Shown here: piece after piece, positions 16,617 through 24,603 of the stretch
Layout of the letters: each line of letters opens with the position of its first letter
Position numbering within the stretch: position 1 is the stretch's first letter
Source: a virus
Virus record (IMG/VR): IMGVR_UViG_3300035698_000330
Location: 1 to 26,322 of that record
Strand: one strand, 5' to 3'
DNA length: 26,322 nt
The notes under the pieces: model-generated
What the model saw: only the letters and a program-made list of their open reading frames with translations
What the model was told of the DNA's origin: nothing
The model's database searches: none
Made by a program: the position numbers and the translations under genes

Positions 16617-17642
16617 ATGTCAGACAACGTCCAAAGTAACACCACTTCGGAATACCCAGGTCTCGACTCTGTCGATGATGCTGCGGAAGCAATTCTTGGA
16701 AATTGGAATGACCCTGATGAAGATCAGGTATCTGAAGATACTCAAGAGGCAACGGATGAAGACACCGATGAGATAGGTGACGAATCTGAAAACGAAGAAA
16801 GCCAAGACCAAGATGAAGATCAAGAAAGTGAGGACCCTGATGAAGACGCAGAAGAAAGTGAAGATGACCAGGAAGACCAGGTAGAAGAAATAGACCTGGA
16901 CGAAGATACCCTGGTTGAAATCACTGTCGATGGCGAGACCAAGCAGGCATCTATCAAAGACTTGAAAAGACTCTACGGTCAAGAGCAGTCTTTAACCCGA
17001 AAGTCTCAAGAGACATCAGCCCAGAAAAAACAGGCCGAAGAGTCTCTGCAAAAGTCACAAGCAACATTACAGGCGATGATCTCTCGCGCTGAAGAACGGT
17101 ACAAGCCCTACGCAGATGTTGACATGCTCCTAGCGAGTAAACAAATGTCTGCCGATGACTTCGCCGCCCTCAGAGCCGAGAGTAAATTAGCTCACGATGA
17201 TCTTAAGTTTCTAACTGAAGAGTCCGATCAATTTATGGGTTATGCCCGGGAACAACAAGCACAGCAACAGCAGGAATCTGCGAAAGAATGTGTGAAGGTT
17301 CTCCAGGCAGAAATTCCAGAATGGTCTAATTCTATGTATAACGATATTCGCCAGTATGCGGTATCGAGAGGACTTGACGAATCAGCGGTTAACCAATTTA
17401 CCGATCCAAATGTCATTATGCTTTTGAACAAAGCGCGACTATACGATCAAAGTAAAAAGGTTGCCACCGTCAAGAAATCAACAGCAGCTAAGAAAATTTT
17501 AAGATCAAAGAAAGCAGCCCCGACTAAGACTGACGTTTCAAAACAGAAGGCTCAGGCGGCTCAGGACAGACTGCGTAACAGTGCGTCCGGTGGTAATGAT
17601 CTTGACGATATAGCAGATGCAATTATGTCTGGCTGGGATTAA
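16617..17642 (+). CDS. Capsid scaffolding protein
   Basis: A 341-residue protein expected to guide capsid assembly and then leave. The ATG at 16617 follows the previous stop by 4 bp with AGGA just upstream. Residues ~30-105 are extremely acidic (runs of Asp/Glu/Ser such as DEDQESEDPDEDAEES). A helical coiled-coil region with many Gln, Lys and Glu follows (~120-240). A basic helix-rich tail (~275-325; KKVATVKKSTAAKKILRSKK) could be the coat-binding end, as in P22-like scaffolds. No protease motif is seen. Composition and position right before the major capsid gene give the call. Confidence 0.8.
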   Translation: MSDNVQSNTTSEYPGLDSVDDAAEAILGNWNDPDEDQVSEDTQEATDEDTDEIGDESENEESQDQDEDQESEDPDEDAEESEDDQEDQVEEIDLDEDTLVEITVDGETKQASIKDLKRLYGQEQSLTRKSQETSAQKKQAEESLQKSQATLQAMISRAEERYKPYADVDMLLASKQMSADDFAALRAESKLAHDDLKFLTEESDQFMGYAREQQAQQQQESAKECVKVLQAEIPEWSNSMYNDIRQYAVSRGLDESAVNQFTDPNVIMLLNKARLYDQSKKVATVKKSTAAKKILRSKKAAPTKTDVSKQKAQAAQDRLRNSASGGNDLDDIADAIMSGWD

Positions 17643-17675
17643 CCCTATTCAATTTTCTAAAAAGGTAAATTAACA

Positions 17676-18560
17676 ATGGCTACGTTGCAAACATATCAAG
17701 TGGTCGGGATGAGCGAGGACGTTTCCTCAACTATCGCCAATATCTCTCCAACCTCAACACCCTTCCAAGCAGCAATCAAAACAGAGAAAGTCCACGCTCG
17801 TACATTCGAGTGGATGGAAGATTCTGTACGCGCTGCGGGCGTGAATGCCCTCGTAGAAGGAGCAAATAGCTCAGACACAAGTGTAGGGCAGCCTACCCTC
17901 CGATCTAACACTACTCAGATCATTGGCGAGTCATTTAAGATCGCTGGTACAGTAGAGGCCGTTAAGAATCATGGCCGTGCGAAAGAGACAGCCTATGCTC
18001 TTGCTAAGACACTGAAAGCTATCAAGCTCGACGTTGAAAAGGCTATGGTCGGTATTGACCAGGCAGCCGTGGTTGGATCGGCAAGTGCAGCTCGGAAGAT
18101 GGCATCAGCCACTCAGATGATCTCTACTACGCTCGATGCGGGAAGCAATAGCACCGATGCTCTTACAGAAGCAAAATTATTAGCTTTGCATCAGACTACT
18201 TATACCAACGGTTCTGACCCATCAATTCTGATGGTAAAGCCTGCGGACGCTGGAATCATCTCTGGTTTCACTACTGCATCTTCTCGTACCCGCGACTTCG
18301 GTCAAAGCAAAACCCTGACCGCCGCTATAGAAGTACTCGTAACGAGTTTCGGAACTCTGCGCGTACTTATCAACCGTAATCAACTAAGTACCCACGCTCT
18401 GTTGATTGATCCGTCGATGTGGAAGCAGTGTCAATTGCGTCCGTTCACTCGCACATTGTTAGCGCGGAATGGCGATGCCGATCATCATCTCGTTCTCGGG
18501 GAAACGAGCTTAAAGCATTCTTCTTTCGCAAGTTGTGGAATGATCACCGGACTTTCTTGA
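17676..18560 (+). CDS. Major capsid protein (DUF5309/SU10-like)
   Basis: A 294-residue shell protein. The opening (MATLQTYQVVGMSEDVSSTI, ANISPTSTPFQAAI, FEWMEDSV), the middle (LALHQTTYTNGSDPSILMVKP) and the end (WKQCQLRPFTRTLLARNGDADHH then LVLGETSLKHSSFASCGMITGL) match my memory of the DUF5309 family, which includes the phage SU10 major capsid protein with an HK97-type fold. The length is usual. An AAAAGG site lies about 10 bp upstream. Scaffold precedes it, and a very strong terminator follows, consistent with high and separate expression. Confidence 0.88.
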   Translation: MATLQTYQVVGMSEDVSSTIANISPTSTPFQAAIKTEKVHARTFEWMEDSVRAAGVNALVEGANSSDTSVGQPTLRSNTTQIIGESFKIAGTVEAVKNHGRAKETAYALAKTLKAIKLDVEKAMVGIDQAAVVGSASAARKMASATQMISTTLDAGSNSTDALTEAKLLALHQTTYTNGSDPSILMVKPADAGIISGFTTASSRTRDFGQSKTLTAAIEVLVTSFGTLRVLINRNQLSTHALLIDPSMWKQCQLRPFTRTLLARNGDADHHLVLGETSLKHSSFASCGMITGLS

Positions 18561-18579
18561 TCCCGGTTAGCTAGACTTT

Positions 18580-18653
18580 GGGGGTACTGTGGTAGAGAAA
18601 AGGTTTCGCTCTCCTTACTTTTTTCTATTGCAGTATTCCCATTTATTTTTTTT
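18580..18653 (+). terminator. Long-hairpin terminator after major capsid gene
   Basis: Bases 18580-18602 pair with 18618-18640 without a bulge: 23 consecutive pairs, six of them G-U or U-G (18583, 18584, 18590, 18591, 18592, 18597). The loop is 15 nt. An interrupted T tract follows, with T8 at 18646-18653. In the complementary strand the six wobbles would be A-C mismatches, so the structure is specific to the + strand transcript. The ribosome site of the next gene (AAGGAG) begins right after the T tract. Confidence 0.9.
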
Positions 18654-18665
18654 AAGGAGACCCCT

Positions 18666-18986
18666 ATGTTAGACCAAGATAAACCCAGTCCAATTGTCCA
18701 TGATTTAGGCACCAGGCTTATTCAGGACCACGATGACCACAATTTTACTTTTGCTCATACTCAGCATATTTCTCAGGACTTCTTAGACAGATTAAAAGAC
18801 ACCCGGGAAAATAGTTTGAACCAAAGCGAAAACGAATATATGTCTGTTGCCAGTGTCCCGGTTGCTGTTGTCGAGCAATGGCTCCGCGAAGGATTTGACA
18901 TCATGACAGAGCCAGCTCATGCAATTGTAGCTCGGCTAAAGCAGCAAAATCTCGACGCATTTCTCACCACCAAAAAACAGGTATAG
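18666..18986 (+). CDS. Hypothetical head-region protein
   Basis: A 106-residue protein with a strong AAGGAG site right behind the capsid terminator. The C-terminal half (VASVPVAVVEQWLREGFDIMT, PAHAIVARLKQQNLDAF, ending TTKKQV) looks like a conserved helical motif I associate with short genes next to the major capsid gene in podoviruses. The N-terminus is rich in Asp and His (IQDHDDHNFTFAHTQH). No enzyme or membrane signature. It may be a minor head or completion protein; function unknown. Three bases separate it from the adaptor gene. Confidence 0.6.
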   Translation: MLDQDKPSPIVHDLGTRLIQDHDDHNFTFAHTQHISQDFLDRLKDTRENSLNQSENEYMSVASVPVAVVEQWLREGFDIMTEPAHAIVARLKQQNLDAFLTTKKQV

Positions 18987-18989
18987 CTA

Positions 18990-19595
18990 ATGAACCTCGG
19001 TCAAATAAGAACTCACTTTAAGGCACTGCTCAACCGAAGCGACATCACCGATGCCCTTGCCAATACTTTTATTGACCAGGCTATCGCGAGGATTCAACGG
19101 AGCATCCGAATCCCAAGTATGGAGAAGACGCATACCTATACAATTACGGCCTCTACACCTTCGGTATTGCTACCCAATGATTTCATCGAAGGCATCGATC
19201 TTAGTTTCGCTAGTCATACCCTGGACCGTCTTCCTATGAGCGAAATGCTCAATCGAAAATCCACTTCGGAAATCGGCAATCCCCACTTCTTCGCCAGGGA
19301 GGGTGGGTCATTCTTAATCACCCCGGTACCCTCCTCCGGCAAGCTCATACTTAACTACTACGCACAGTTTGCCGCGATGACGGCAGACAGCGATGAAAAT
19401 AGCCTGGCAGCAGTCGGTAGCGACCTCCTCATTTATGCCGCGCTCACCTACGCCAGCGACTATTACCTGGACGAGCGCCAGGTACTCTTTGAACAGAAAT
19501 ACAATCAGTTCATGGTAGAGATCCAGGACCAGGCTTACGATGCCGAAATAACGGGTAGCCTCCAGGCTATACGCCCAGCATATCAATACCACTAA
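18990..19595 (+). CDS. Head-tail adaptor protein
   Basis: A 201-residue protein that likely binds under the portal and joins head and tail. The N-terminal helical part (MNLGQIRTHFKALLNRSDIT, then LANTFIDQAIARIQRSIRIP), the central YTITASTPSVLLPNDFIEGIDL, a beta stretch with FLITPVPSSGKLILNYYA, and the C-terminal helix LLIYAALTYASDYYLDERQVLF fit the adaptor family of P22 gp4/SU10-like podoviruses. The distance to the preceding stop is 3 bp, and the ribosome site is weak, so coupling is likely. Confidence 0.75.
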   Translation: MNLGQIRTHFKALLNRSDITDALANTFIDQAIARIQRSIRIPSMEKTHTYTITASTPSVLLPNDFIEGIDLSFASHTLDRLPMSEMLNRKSTSEIGNPHFFAREGGSFLITPVPSSGKLILNYYAQFAAMTADSDENSLAAVGSDLLIYAALTYASDYYLDERQVLFEQKYNQFMVEIQDQAYDAEITGSLQAIRPAYQYH

Positions 19596-19607
19596 TTCGG
19601 AGCCCTC

Positions 19608-22226
19608 ATGTCTAAGTCATCTTTTTTTAGTAATACTGGACCGTCCAACACTCAGAACACCGCAATCGCAAGTTCGGTATCCGGTGCTGCGGCCTCTGCA
19701 ACCGCAGCAGCAGCCAGTGCCACTTCAGCGGCTTCGAGTGCCGCATCTGCGTCTGCAAATGTAACTAATAATGCGGCTTCGGCGGCAGCTTCCGAAGTTT
19801 CGCGACAGGCTTCTCTTTCTGCAAAGAATGCAGCGGTGGTTGCTAAGTCTGCCGCAGAAACTGCTGAGACCAATGCGGAAACCGCACAGTCTGCAAGTGC
19901 CAACTCTGCGACCGCAAGTGCAGCTTCAGCTACAGCGTCCGAAGCCTCAAAAGCCACATCCACGACAAAGGCATCTGAGGCGAGTACCTCCGCTTCAACA
20001 GCCTCAACAAAAGCTGCTGACGCAGAGACAGCTAGAGCCGCCGCAGTGGTTGCTAAAGACGCTTCGGTGTCTGCCAAAGATGCAAGTGTTGCAGCTAAAG
20101 TTTTGTCCGTTGCGGCTAAAGATGCTTCGGTTGTAGCAAAGAATGCCGCCGTAACTGCTCAGAATAATGCTTCAGCAAGCGCACAAACCGCAACAACGAA
20201 AGCATCTGAAGCAAGTACCTCCGCAGCAACCGCTACCACAAAAGCTTCGCAAGCTGCTACTTCTGCTACCGCCTCCGAAGCGTCAAAAGTTACGAGCGTT
20301 AATAGCGCATCGACCGCGACCACCAAAGCATCTGAAGCATCAACGTCTGCGGCATCCGCTGCCGCCAGTTACGATCTTTTTGATGACAGGATGCTTGGAG
20401 CAAAGTCATCTGCGCCTACCGTTGACAACGATGGCGGGACGCTTGTTCAAGGTACGCTGTACTTCGACACATCTAGCCAGACTATGAAAGTCTATGGCTC
20501 CAGTGGTTGGGTTCCTGCGGGCAGTTCAGTCAATGGAACTTCGGCACGTTTCAAGTTTGTCGCAACTAACAACCAGACAACCTTTAGCGGCTCTGATGCT
20601 AACAGCCAGACGCTTGGGTATGACGCTGGATTTCTAGATGTATACCTGAGTGGTTTACGTTTGGTCAACGGTACTGACTTCACAGCGACTACAGGAACTA
20701 ACATTGTATTAGCTGCTGGTGCAGCCACTGGTGACATCCTTGAGGTAGTTGCCTACGGTACTTTTGTACTTGCGAATTTCAACGCCGACAAGCTAGATGG
20801 GCAGCACGGTAGTTACTACACAGGTTATACCGACAGTGCTGTTTCTGCTCTAGTCGATAGCTCACCCGCTGCGCTTAATACTTTGAATGAACTAGCGGCA
20901 GCCCTGGGCGATGACGTTAACTTCTCGACTACTGTGACCAATAGTATTGCTACTAAAGCAGCATTGGCAGGAGCGACCTTTACAGGAGAAATCACAGCCA
21001 ACGGTGGCATTGCATTAGGCGACAGCGACAAGGCTACGTTCGGTGCTGGTGATGATTTAGAGATTTATCACGATGGGTCAAATAGTTATATAGCCGACAC
21101 TGGGACTGGCAGTTTAAACATTCGTTCATCAGCAACTTTACGATTGCAAAATGCCACTGGCGCAAACTTTTTATATGGCACAGTAGGCGGTGAAGTTGGT
21201 GTGTATCACGATGGAAACCCCAAACTATACACCACCTCCACAGGCATAGACGTTACTGGTACTGTGGTAGCTGATGGTTTAGATGTATCGCACACCACTG
21301 GAACACTGGGATTCAAGATAGCAACTAACGATGCAACAGCGGCTAACAACGCGGGGATTCTAAACTACAACTACGCCTCTGCTACAGCAGGTTCTCGACA
21401 TGCGGATTTAATATTTGATGCCTCTGGTGCAAATGCGTCAGGCGGCGACTACTTTGTTATCTCTCAAAAAGGAGACACAACCGTTAGCCTTATACCTTAT
21501 GGCGCGGCATCAACATTAAGTCTAGGCTCTGCTGGGGTCGAACGCATGAGAATAGATAGCTCAGGTAAAATCCAGATAGGCAACAACATACCTATGTGGT
21601 CGGGTTCATTTGGCGGTGCTATATTCTTAAAAGGAAACAACGCAACGGCAGATAGACACATAAAACTAGCTGTAGTGAATTCTGTTGGGGCGGTTGATGG
21701 AACTAAAACGTTAGTCTTAGACAATGATGGCGATGTAACTATTGGTGGTGGCAACCTAGTCATCGGCACATCAGGCAAAGGCATAGATTTTAGTGCTACT
21801 GCGGGTTCTGGAACAAGTGGACTTTTGGATGACTATGAGGAGGGTACTTGGACTCCAACCATTAACTTTGCTGGAAGTTCCGTAGGTGTGGTCTACACTA
21901 AGCAACTTGGGCATTACACTAAAATTGGTCGGATGGTTTACGCCTCTTTTGATATTCTTCTATCAAGCAAAGGAAGTTCCAATGGCGGCATCACCATTGA
22001 CGGACTTCCCATAGCAAGCTACGGTTCTCACCAAAACAACGCGGGGACTATAATTTGCGAAAGCGGCGGCGTAAGTTGGCCTCAAAATGGTGTCTATGGC
22101 ATGGTCTGGTCAGACGGAAATATCTATGTCCGACAACAACAGTTAACTGCTTATGCCTCTGTTTCTGACACCCATTGTTCAAACACGGTTAAAATCTTCG
22201 GGATGATGGTCTACGAAGCAACATAA
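19608..22226 (+). CDS. Long tail fibre protein
   Basis: An 872-residue fibre. Residues ~15-250 are almost only Ala, Ser, Thr, Lys and Glu with heptad-like repeats (TTKASEASTSAATATTKAS, AAVVAKDASVSAKDASVAAK), a trimeric coiled-coil shaft like the collagen-like part of lambda Stf. Residues ~254-390 form a beta-rich attachment-like domain (GTLYFDTSSQTMKVYGSSGW, FLDVYLSGLRLVNGTDF). A second shaft has LNELAAALGDDVNFSTTV and GDDLEIYHDGSNSYIADTGT. The C-terminus from ~740 (LLDDYEEGTWTPTINF, LGHYTKIGRMVYASF) is probably the receptor-binding tip. CGGAG precedes the ATG. No S74 chaperone domain follows the tip. Confidence 0.85.
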   Translation: MSKSSFFSNTGPSNTQNTAIASSVSGAAASATAAAASATSAASSAASASANVTNNAASAAASEVSRQASLSAKNAAVVAKSAAETAETNAETAQSASANSATASAASATASEASKATSTTKASEASTSASTASTKAADAETARAAAVVAKDASVSAKDASVAAKVLSVAAKDASVVAKNAAVTAQNNASASAQTATTKASEASTSAATATTKASQAATSATASEASKVTSVNSASTATTKASEASTSAASAAASYDLFDDRMLGAKSSAPTVDNDGGTLVQGTLYFDTSSQTMKVYGSSGWVPAGSSVNGTSARFKFVATNNQTTFSGSDANSQTLGYDAGFLDVYLSGLRLVNGTDFTATTGTNIVLAAGAATGDILEVVAYGTFVLANFNADKLDGQHGSYYTGYTDSAVSALVDSSPAALNTLNELAAALGDDVNFSTTVTNSIATKAALAGATFTGEITANGGIALGDSDKATFGAGDDLEIYHDGSNSYIADTGTGSLNIRSSATLRLQNATGANFLYGTVGGEVGVYHDGNPKLYTTSTGIDVTGTVVADGLDVSHTTGTLGFKIATNDATAANNAGILNYNYASATAGSRHADLIFDASGANASGGDYFVISQKGDTTVSLIPYGAASTLSLGSAGVERMRIDSSGKIQIGNNIPMWSGSFGGAIFLKGNNATADRHIKLAVVNSVGAVDGTKTLVLDNDGDVTIGGGNLVIGTSGKGIDFSATAGSGTSGLLDDYEEGTWTPTINFAGSSVGVVYTKQLGHYTKIGRMVYASFDILLSSKGSSNGGITIDGLPIASYGSHQNNAGTIICESGGVSWPQNGVYGMVWSDGNIYVRQQQLTAYASVSDTHCSNTVKIFGMMVYEAT

Positions 22227-22235
22227 CAACCATAC

Positions 22236-22253
22236 GCCTATCGGACGGTAGGC
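22236..22253 (+). other. Intergenic stem-loop without T tract
   Basis: gcctatc and ggtaggc form a 7-bp stem (one U-G pair) around the loop ggac, between the long fibre and the next small gene. No T run follows, so it is not a standard terminator. It may be an RNA processing or stability element, or chance. Confidence 0.4.
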
Positions 22254-22272
22254 ACAGACAGGAATAAATAAC

Positions 22273-22518
22273 ATGGCATTAACTAAAGAAACAGTAGTCG
22301 ATAAGGTAGAAGTATTAGAGAACGGCACGGTGCAAGTACGCACTGCAACCAGAGTATTAGAAGATGGTGTAGCTTTATCTTCATCATTCCATAGGCATGT
22401 ATGCACCCCAGACCACGACTGCACGAATGAAGACCCTAAAGTCCAAGCAATCTGTGCGGCTGTACATACCGAAGCAGTGGTGGCGGCATACCAAGCATCA
22501 TTGGAAACTGGCGTATAA
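22273..22518 (+). CDS. Hypothetical fibre-region protein
   Basis: An 81-residue protein (AGGAA just upstream) of a type I remember as a conserved hypothetical in marine phage tail regions: MALTKETVVDKVEVLENGTV, then RTATRVLEDGVALSSSFHRH. The HRHVCTPDHDC stretch places His40, His42, Cys44, His48 and Cys50 close together, with Cys61 further on, which could hold a metal. It lies between two fibre genes. Function unknown; a small tail-tip or assembly protein is plausible by position only. Confidence 0.6.
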   Translation: MALTKETVVDKVEVLENGTVQVRTATRVLEDGVALSSSFHRHVCTPDHDCTNEDPKVQAICAAVHTEAVVAAYQASLETGV

Positions 22519-22532
22519 CTGGAGAATAACTA

Positions 22533-23765
22533 ATGTCAAAAGCAAGAGACATCGCTGATTTAAACGTCACGATTTTAGACTCCGTTGAAGCCTCTGCAAC
22601 CGCAGATCAAACCAACGCAGAGATTCGAGCGGCTGTTGAGGCCGCAACAGATTCGAATGTTTTTACCGATGCAGATCACACCAAGCTAAATTCGGGTGTT
22701 GCCACAGTTGTCGGAAGTGAAACTCTTACGAATAAAACGCTGACAAGCCCCGACATCAACACCCCAGATATCGATGGCGGCACTATAGATGGGGCAGCCA
22801 TTGGCGCATCTAGTGCATCCACTGGCGCGTTTACTACGCTGTCTGCCTCAGGCACAGCCACTGTTGATGGGTTGATTGTTAGTTCAACTACAACCGTAGG
22901 AGGCGCGGGAATACAAGGGGCTAATACCGACCCAACCATTACCACTAACCCTGCGGATGAGGGCCATATCTGGATCAATACAACTTCGGGATCTATGTAC
23001 ATATGTCGAGACAACACCAGTAACAATAACGTATGGCAAAGCCTTACGCACGAGTCAGAGGATATTGTCCCTGCTACTAGATTTAGTGGCGCGTATGACT
23101 TCTTTGGAGATGGTAGTGCTAAAGCCTTATGGCAATTTGACGGTAATGCTGTAGACACGGGCGGCAACTATGATGGACAAGTACAAGCGGGGGTTAGTTT
23201 AACACCGGCTAGGCAAGCTATGTATGGTACAAAAACGGCTAACTTTAATGGTACAGGCTCAATACTACTACCTTTTATTGCCAACACGTTTAGGCGGACC
23301 GATGCCTTTACTATCTCTTTCTGGCTCACACGAAAGGGAACTTTACCGGCTAGTACTTTACCTTTCTCATTTAACGCGCGTTCAGCAAACAGGGGGAGGG
23401 GTACCGCCATTTATAGCGGTCAATGTTGGCGACAATCAACTACCGTTGACAACGAGATGTATGGTGGTATAACCGGATTCTCTCTTGCAGATGGAGATCA
23501 CTTTGTAGTGGTCGGTAATACGAATGCCACTACAACTTTATACAAGAATGGCTCTCTACATGCTACCTCCGCTGTAGCTACCCTCGGCCACAGCAACCAG
23601 TCTGGTGGGCACGGCGGGGAGATAGGAAGCCGTAGTCATTCGTATAATCCAACCAATGTAATTAGTTCAATGGGTTATTTTGACTGCTCTGTTGACCAGT
23701 TCAGGATATTTAATAAAGCTGTTTCATCTTCAGAAGCGACAGCACTCTACAACGAGGGGGCATAA
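22533..23765 (+). CDS. Tail fibre with LamG-like domain
   Basis: A 410-residue fibre. MSKARDIADLNVTILDSVEA is a frequent N-terminus of fibres in marine phages, followed by a shaft (EIRAAVEAATDSNVFTDADH, GSETLTNKTLTSPDINTPDI). Residues ~135-165 (NPADEGHIWINTTSGSMYIC) form a small beta module. From ~185 to 408 the sequence (ALWQFDGNAVDTGGNYDG, TANFNGTGSILLP, FTISFWLTRKG, GDHFVVVGNTNATTTLYKNG, SVDQFRIFNKAVSSSEATAL) is a concanavalin/laminin G-like sandwich, which usually binds carbohydrate. A surface glycan receptor is therefore likely. A GGAG site precedes the ATG, and the fibre chaperone gene is 2 bp downstream. Confidence 0.85.
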   Translation: MSKARDIADLNVTILDSVEASATADQTNAEIRAAVEAATDSNVFTDADHTKLNSGVATVVGSETLTNKTLTSPDINTPDIDGGTIDGAAIGASSASTGAFTTLSASGTATVDGLIVSSTTTVGGAGIQGANTDPTITTNPADEGHIWINTTSGSMYICRDNTSNNNVWQSLTHESEDIVPATRFSGAYDFFGDGSAKALWQFDGNAVDTGGNYDGQVQAGVSLTPARQAMYGTKTANFNGTGSILLPFIANTFRRTDAFTISFWLTRKGTLPASTLPFSFNARSANRGRGTAIYSGQCWRQSTTVDNEMYGGITGFSLADGDHFVVVGNTNATTTLYKNGSLHATSAVATLGHSNQSGGHGGEIGSRSHSYNPTNVISSMGYFDCSVDQFRIFNKAVSSSEATALYNEGA

Positions 23766-23767
23766 TA

Positions 23768-24121
23768 ATGATTGTTAGAAAACTAGATGATGACAAAGTA
23801 GTGGTAATAGATTTGGATTATACAGTTGCTCAAGAACAAGCATTTATTGTGAGCAACCCTACGGGGGGCTTTATGCGTCTAGATAACCTCCCCGACCAAC
23901 CAGATTTCGGGCAGAACTATAAGTGGAGCGGCTCAGAAGTTATCGTAGATGAAGCCGCTAATACGGCGGCTACTCAGTTAATCACAAAGAAAAATAGTCT
24001 TGCATACCTCGCGTCTACCGATTGGTACATTACCCGACACTCAGAAACTGGTACAGCGATCCCAGATGATGTTTTAGCCCTTCGGCCCCAAGCGCGTATT
24101 GATGCAAGCGAGGAATCATAA
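23768..24121 (+). CDS. Tail fibre assembly/chaperone protein
   Basis: A 117-residue protein starting 2 bp after the LamG fibre stop, with GAGGGGG upstream. The C-terminal half (NSLAYLASTDWYITRHSETG, AIPDDVLALRPQARIDAS) is the typical 'L..TDWY..R..E.G...P..V...R..AR' segment of fibre assembly proteins. The N-terminus (MIVRKLDDDKVVVIDLDY) is probably the part fitted to the cognate fibre. It most likely serves the fibre directly upstream. It is unlike the APC-type chaperone at 4952 in sequence outside the short helical motif, so the phage has two systems. The stop overlaps the next start (taATG). Confidence 0.7.
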   Translation: MIVRKLDDDKVVVIDLDYTVAQEQAFIVSNPTGGFMRLDNLPDQPDFGQNYKWSGSEVIVDEAANTAATQLITKKNSLAYLASTDWYITRHSETGTAIPDDVLALRPQARIDASEES

Positions 24122-24219
24122 TGAGCGGATTAAATACAATTGCACTAAAGGCAATACAAGAATTATCTGCAAAAGTCGAAACTTTAGAAGCAAGATTAAC
24201 TGCACTCGAAGGAGAATAA
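24121..24219 (+). CDS. 32-residue coiled-coil micro-protein
   Basis: ATG overlaps the stop of the fibre assembly gene (taATG), and the frame encodes 32 residues: MSGLNTIALKAIQELSAKVE continuing into TLEARLTALEGE. The heptad pattern (I/L at A/D positions: LKAIQEL, VETL, ARLTALE) is like the coiled-coil tail that ends S74-type intramolecular chaperone domains of tail fibres. Here it stands alone. Its end carries the AAGGAG site of the next gene. It may be a fibre relic, a small trimeriser in trans, or a translational coupler. Confidence 0.55.
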   Translation: MSGLNTIALKAIQELSAKVETLEARLTALEGE

Positions 24220-24220
24220 A

Positions 24221-24382
24221 ATGGAAATGATCTGGAATTTTATAAACATAGGCACCGCTCTTGTGGCCATTGCCAGCGCAGTGGCTGCAATAACGGAAAC
24301 AAAGAAAGACGATAATCTGGTTGGCAAAGCACAGAAGTTGTTAGACCTTGTTGCTTTAAATATCGGCCGCGCCAAACAGTAA
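24221..24382 (+). CDS. Small single-TM protein, holin candidate
   Basis: A 53-residue protein with an ideal AAGGAG site 8 bp upstream (inside the micro-ORF). Residues 6-24 are one transmembrane segment (NFINIGTALVAIASAVAAI); the rest is charged and amphipathic (TETKKDDNLVGKAQKLLDLV, ALNIGRAKQ). I recall small marine phage proteins with the same layout and a similar LALN.G.AK ending annotated as holin-like. It opens the lysis block. Whether it is the main holin, an antiholin or a pinholin cannot be told. Confidence 0.6.
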   Translation: MEMIWNFINIGTALVAIASAVAAITETKKDDNLVGKAQKLLDLVALNIGRAKQ

Positions 24383-24396
24383 GGAGATGGCACAAG

Positions 24397-24603
24397 ATGC
24401 TTTTAGTTTTCGCACTCACGGTGTCGCTCAATGGCACGGTGGATGCAAAAGCCACTAGCTATTGGAGATCACTAACTCGCTGTAATTATTTCGCAAGACA
24501 CCTCATGTACCAAAGCCCGAACACCCACAGATCACGGACTCCAGTGACGGCGTACTGCGTTCCCATCTATAAAAACCCCAAGAAGGCGGTGATTCATGAT
24601 TGA
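24397..24603 (+). CDS. Hypothetical protein with possible signal peptide
   Basis: A 68-residue protein with AAGGAG 10 bp before the ATG. The N-terminus MLLVFALTVSLNGTVDAKA is a short hydrophobic, signal-like segment. The remainder has two cysteines (Cys29, Cys54) in RCNYFARHLMYQ and PVTAYCVPIY, which could form a disulphide if exported. I have seen similar short proteins in lysis regions of marine phages, without a known function. A spanin subunit is conceivable but no lipobox is seen. It overlaps the next gene by 8 bp. Confidence 0.6.
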   Translation: MLLVFALTVSLNGTVDAKATSYWRSLTRCNYFARHLMYQSPNTHRSRTPVTAYCVPIYKNPKKAVIHD

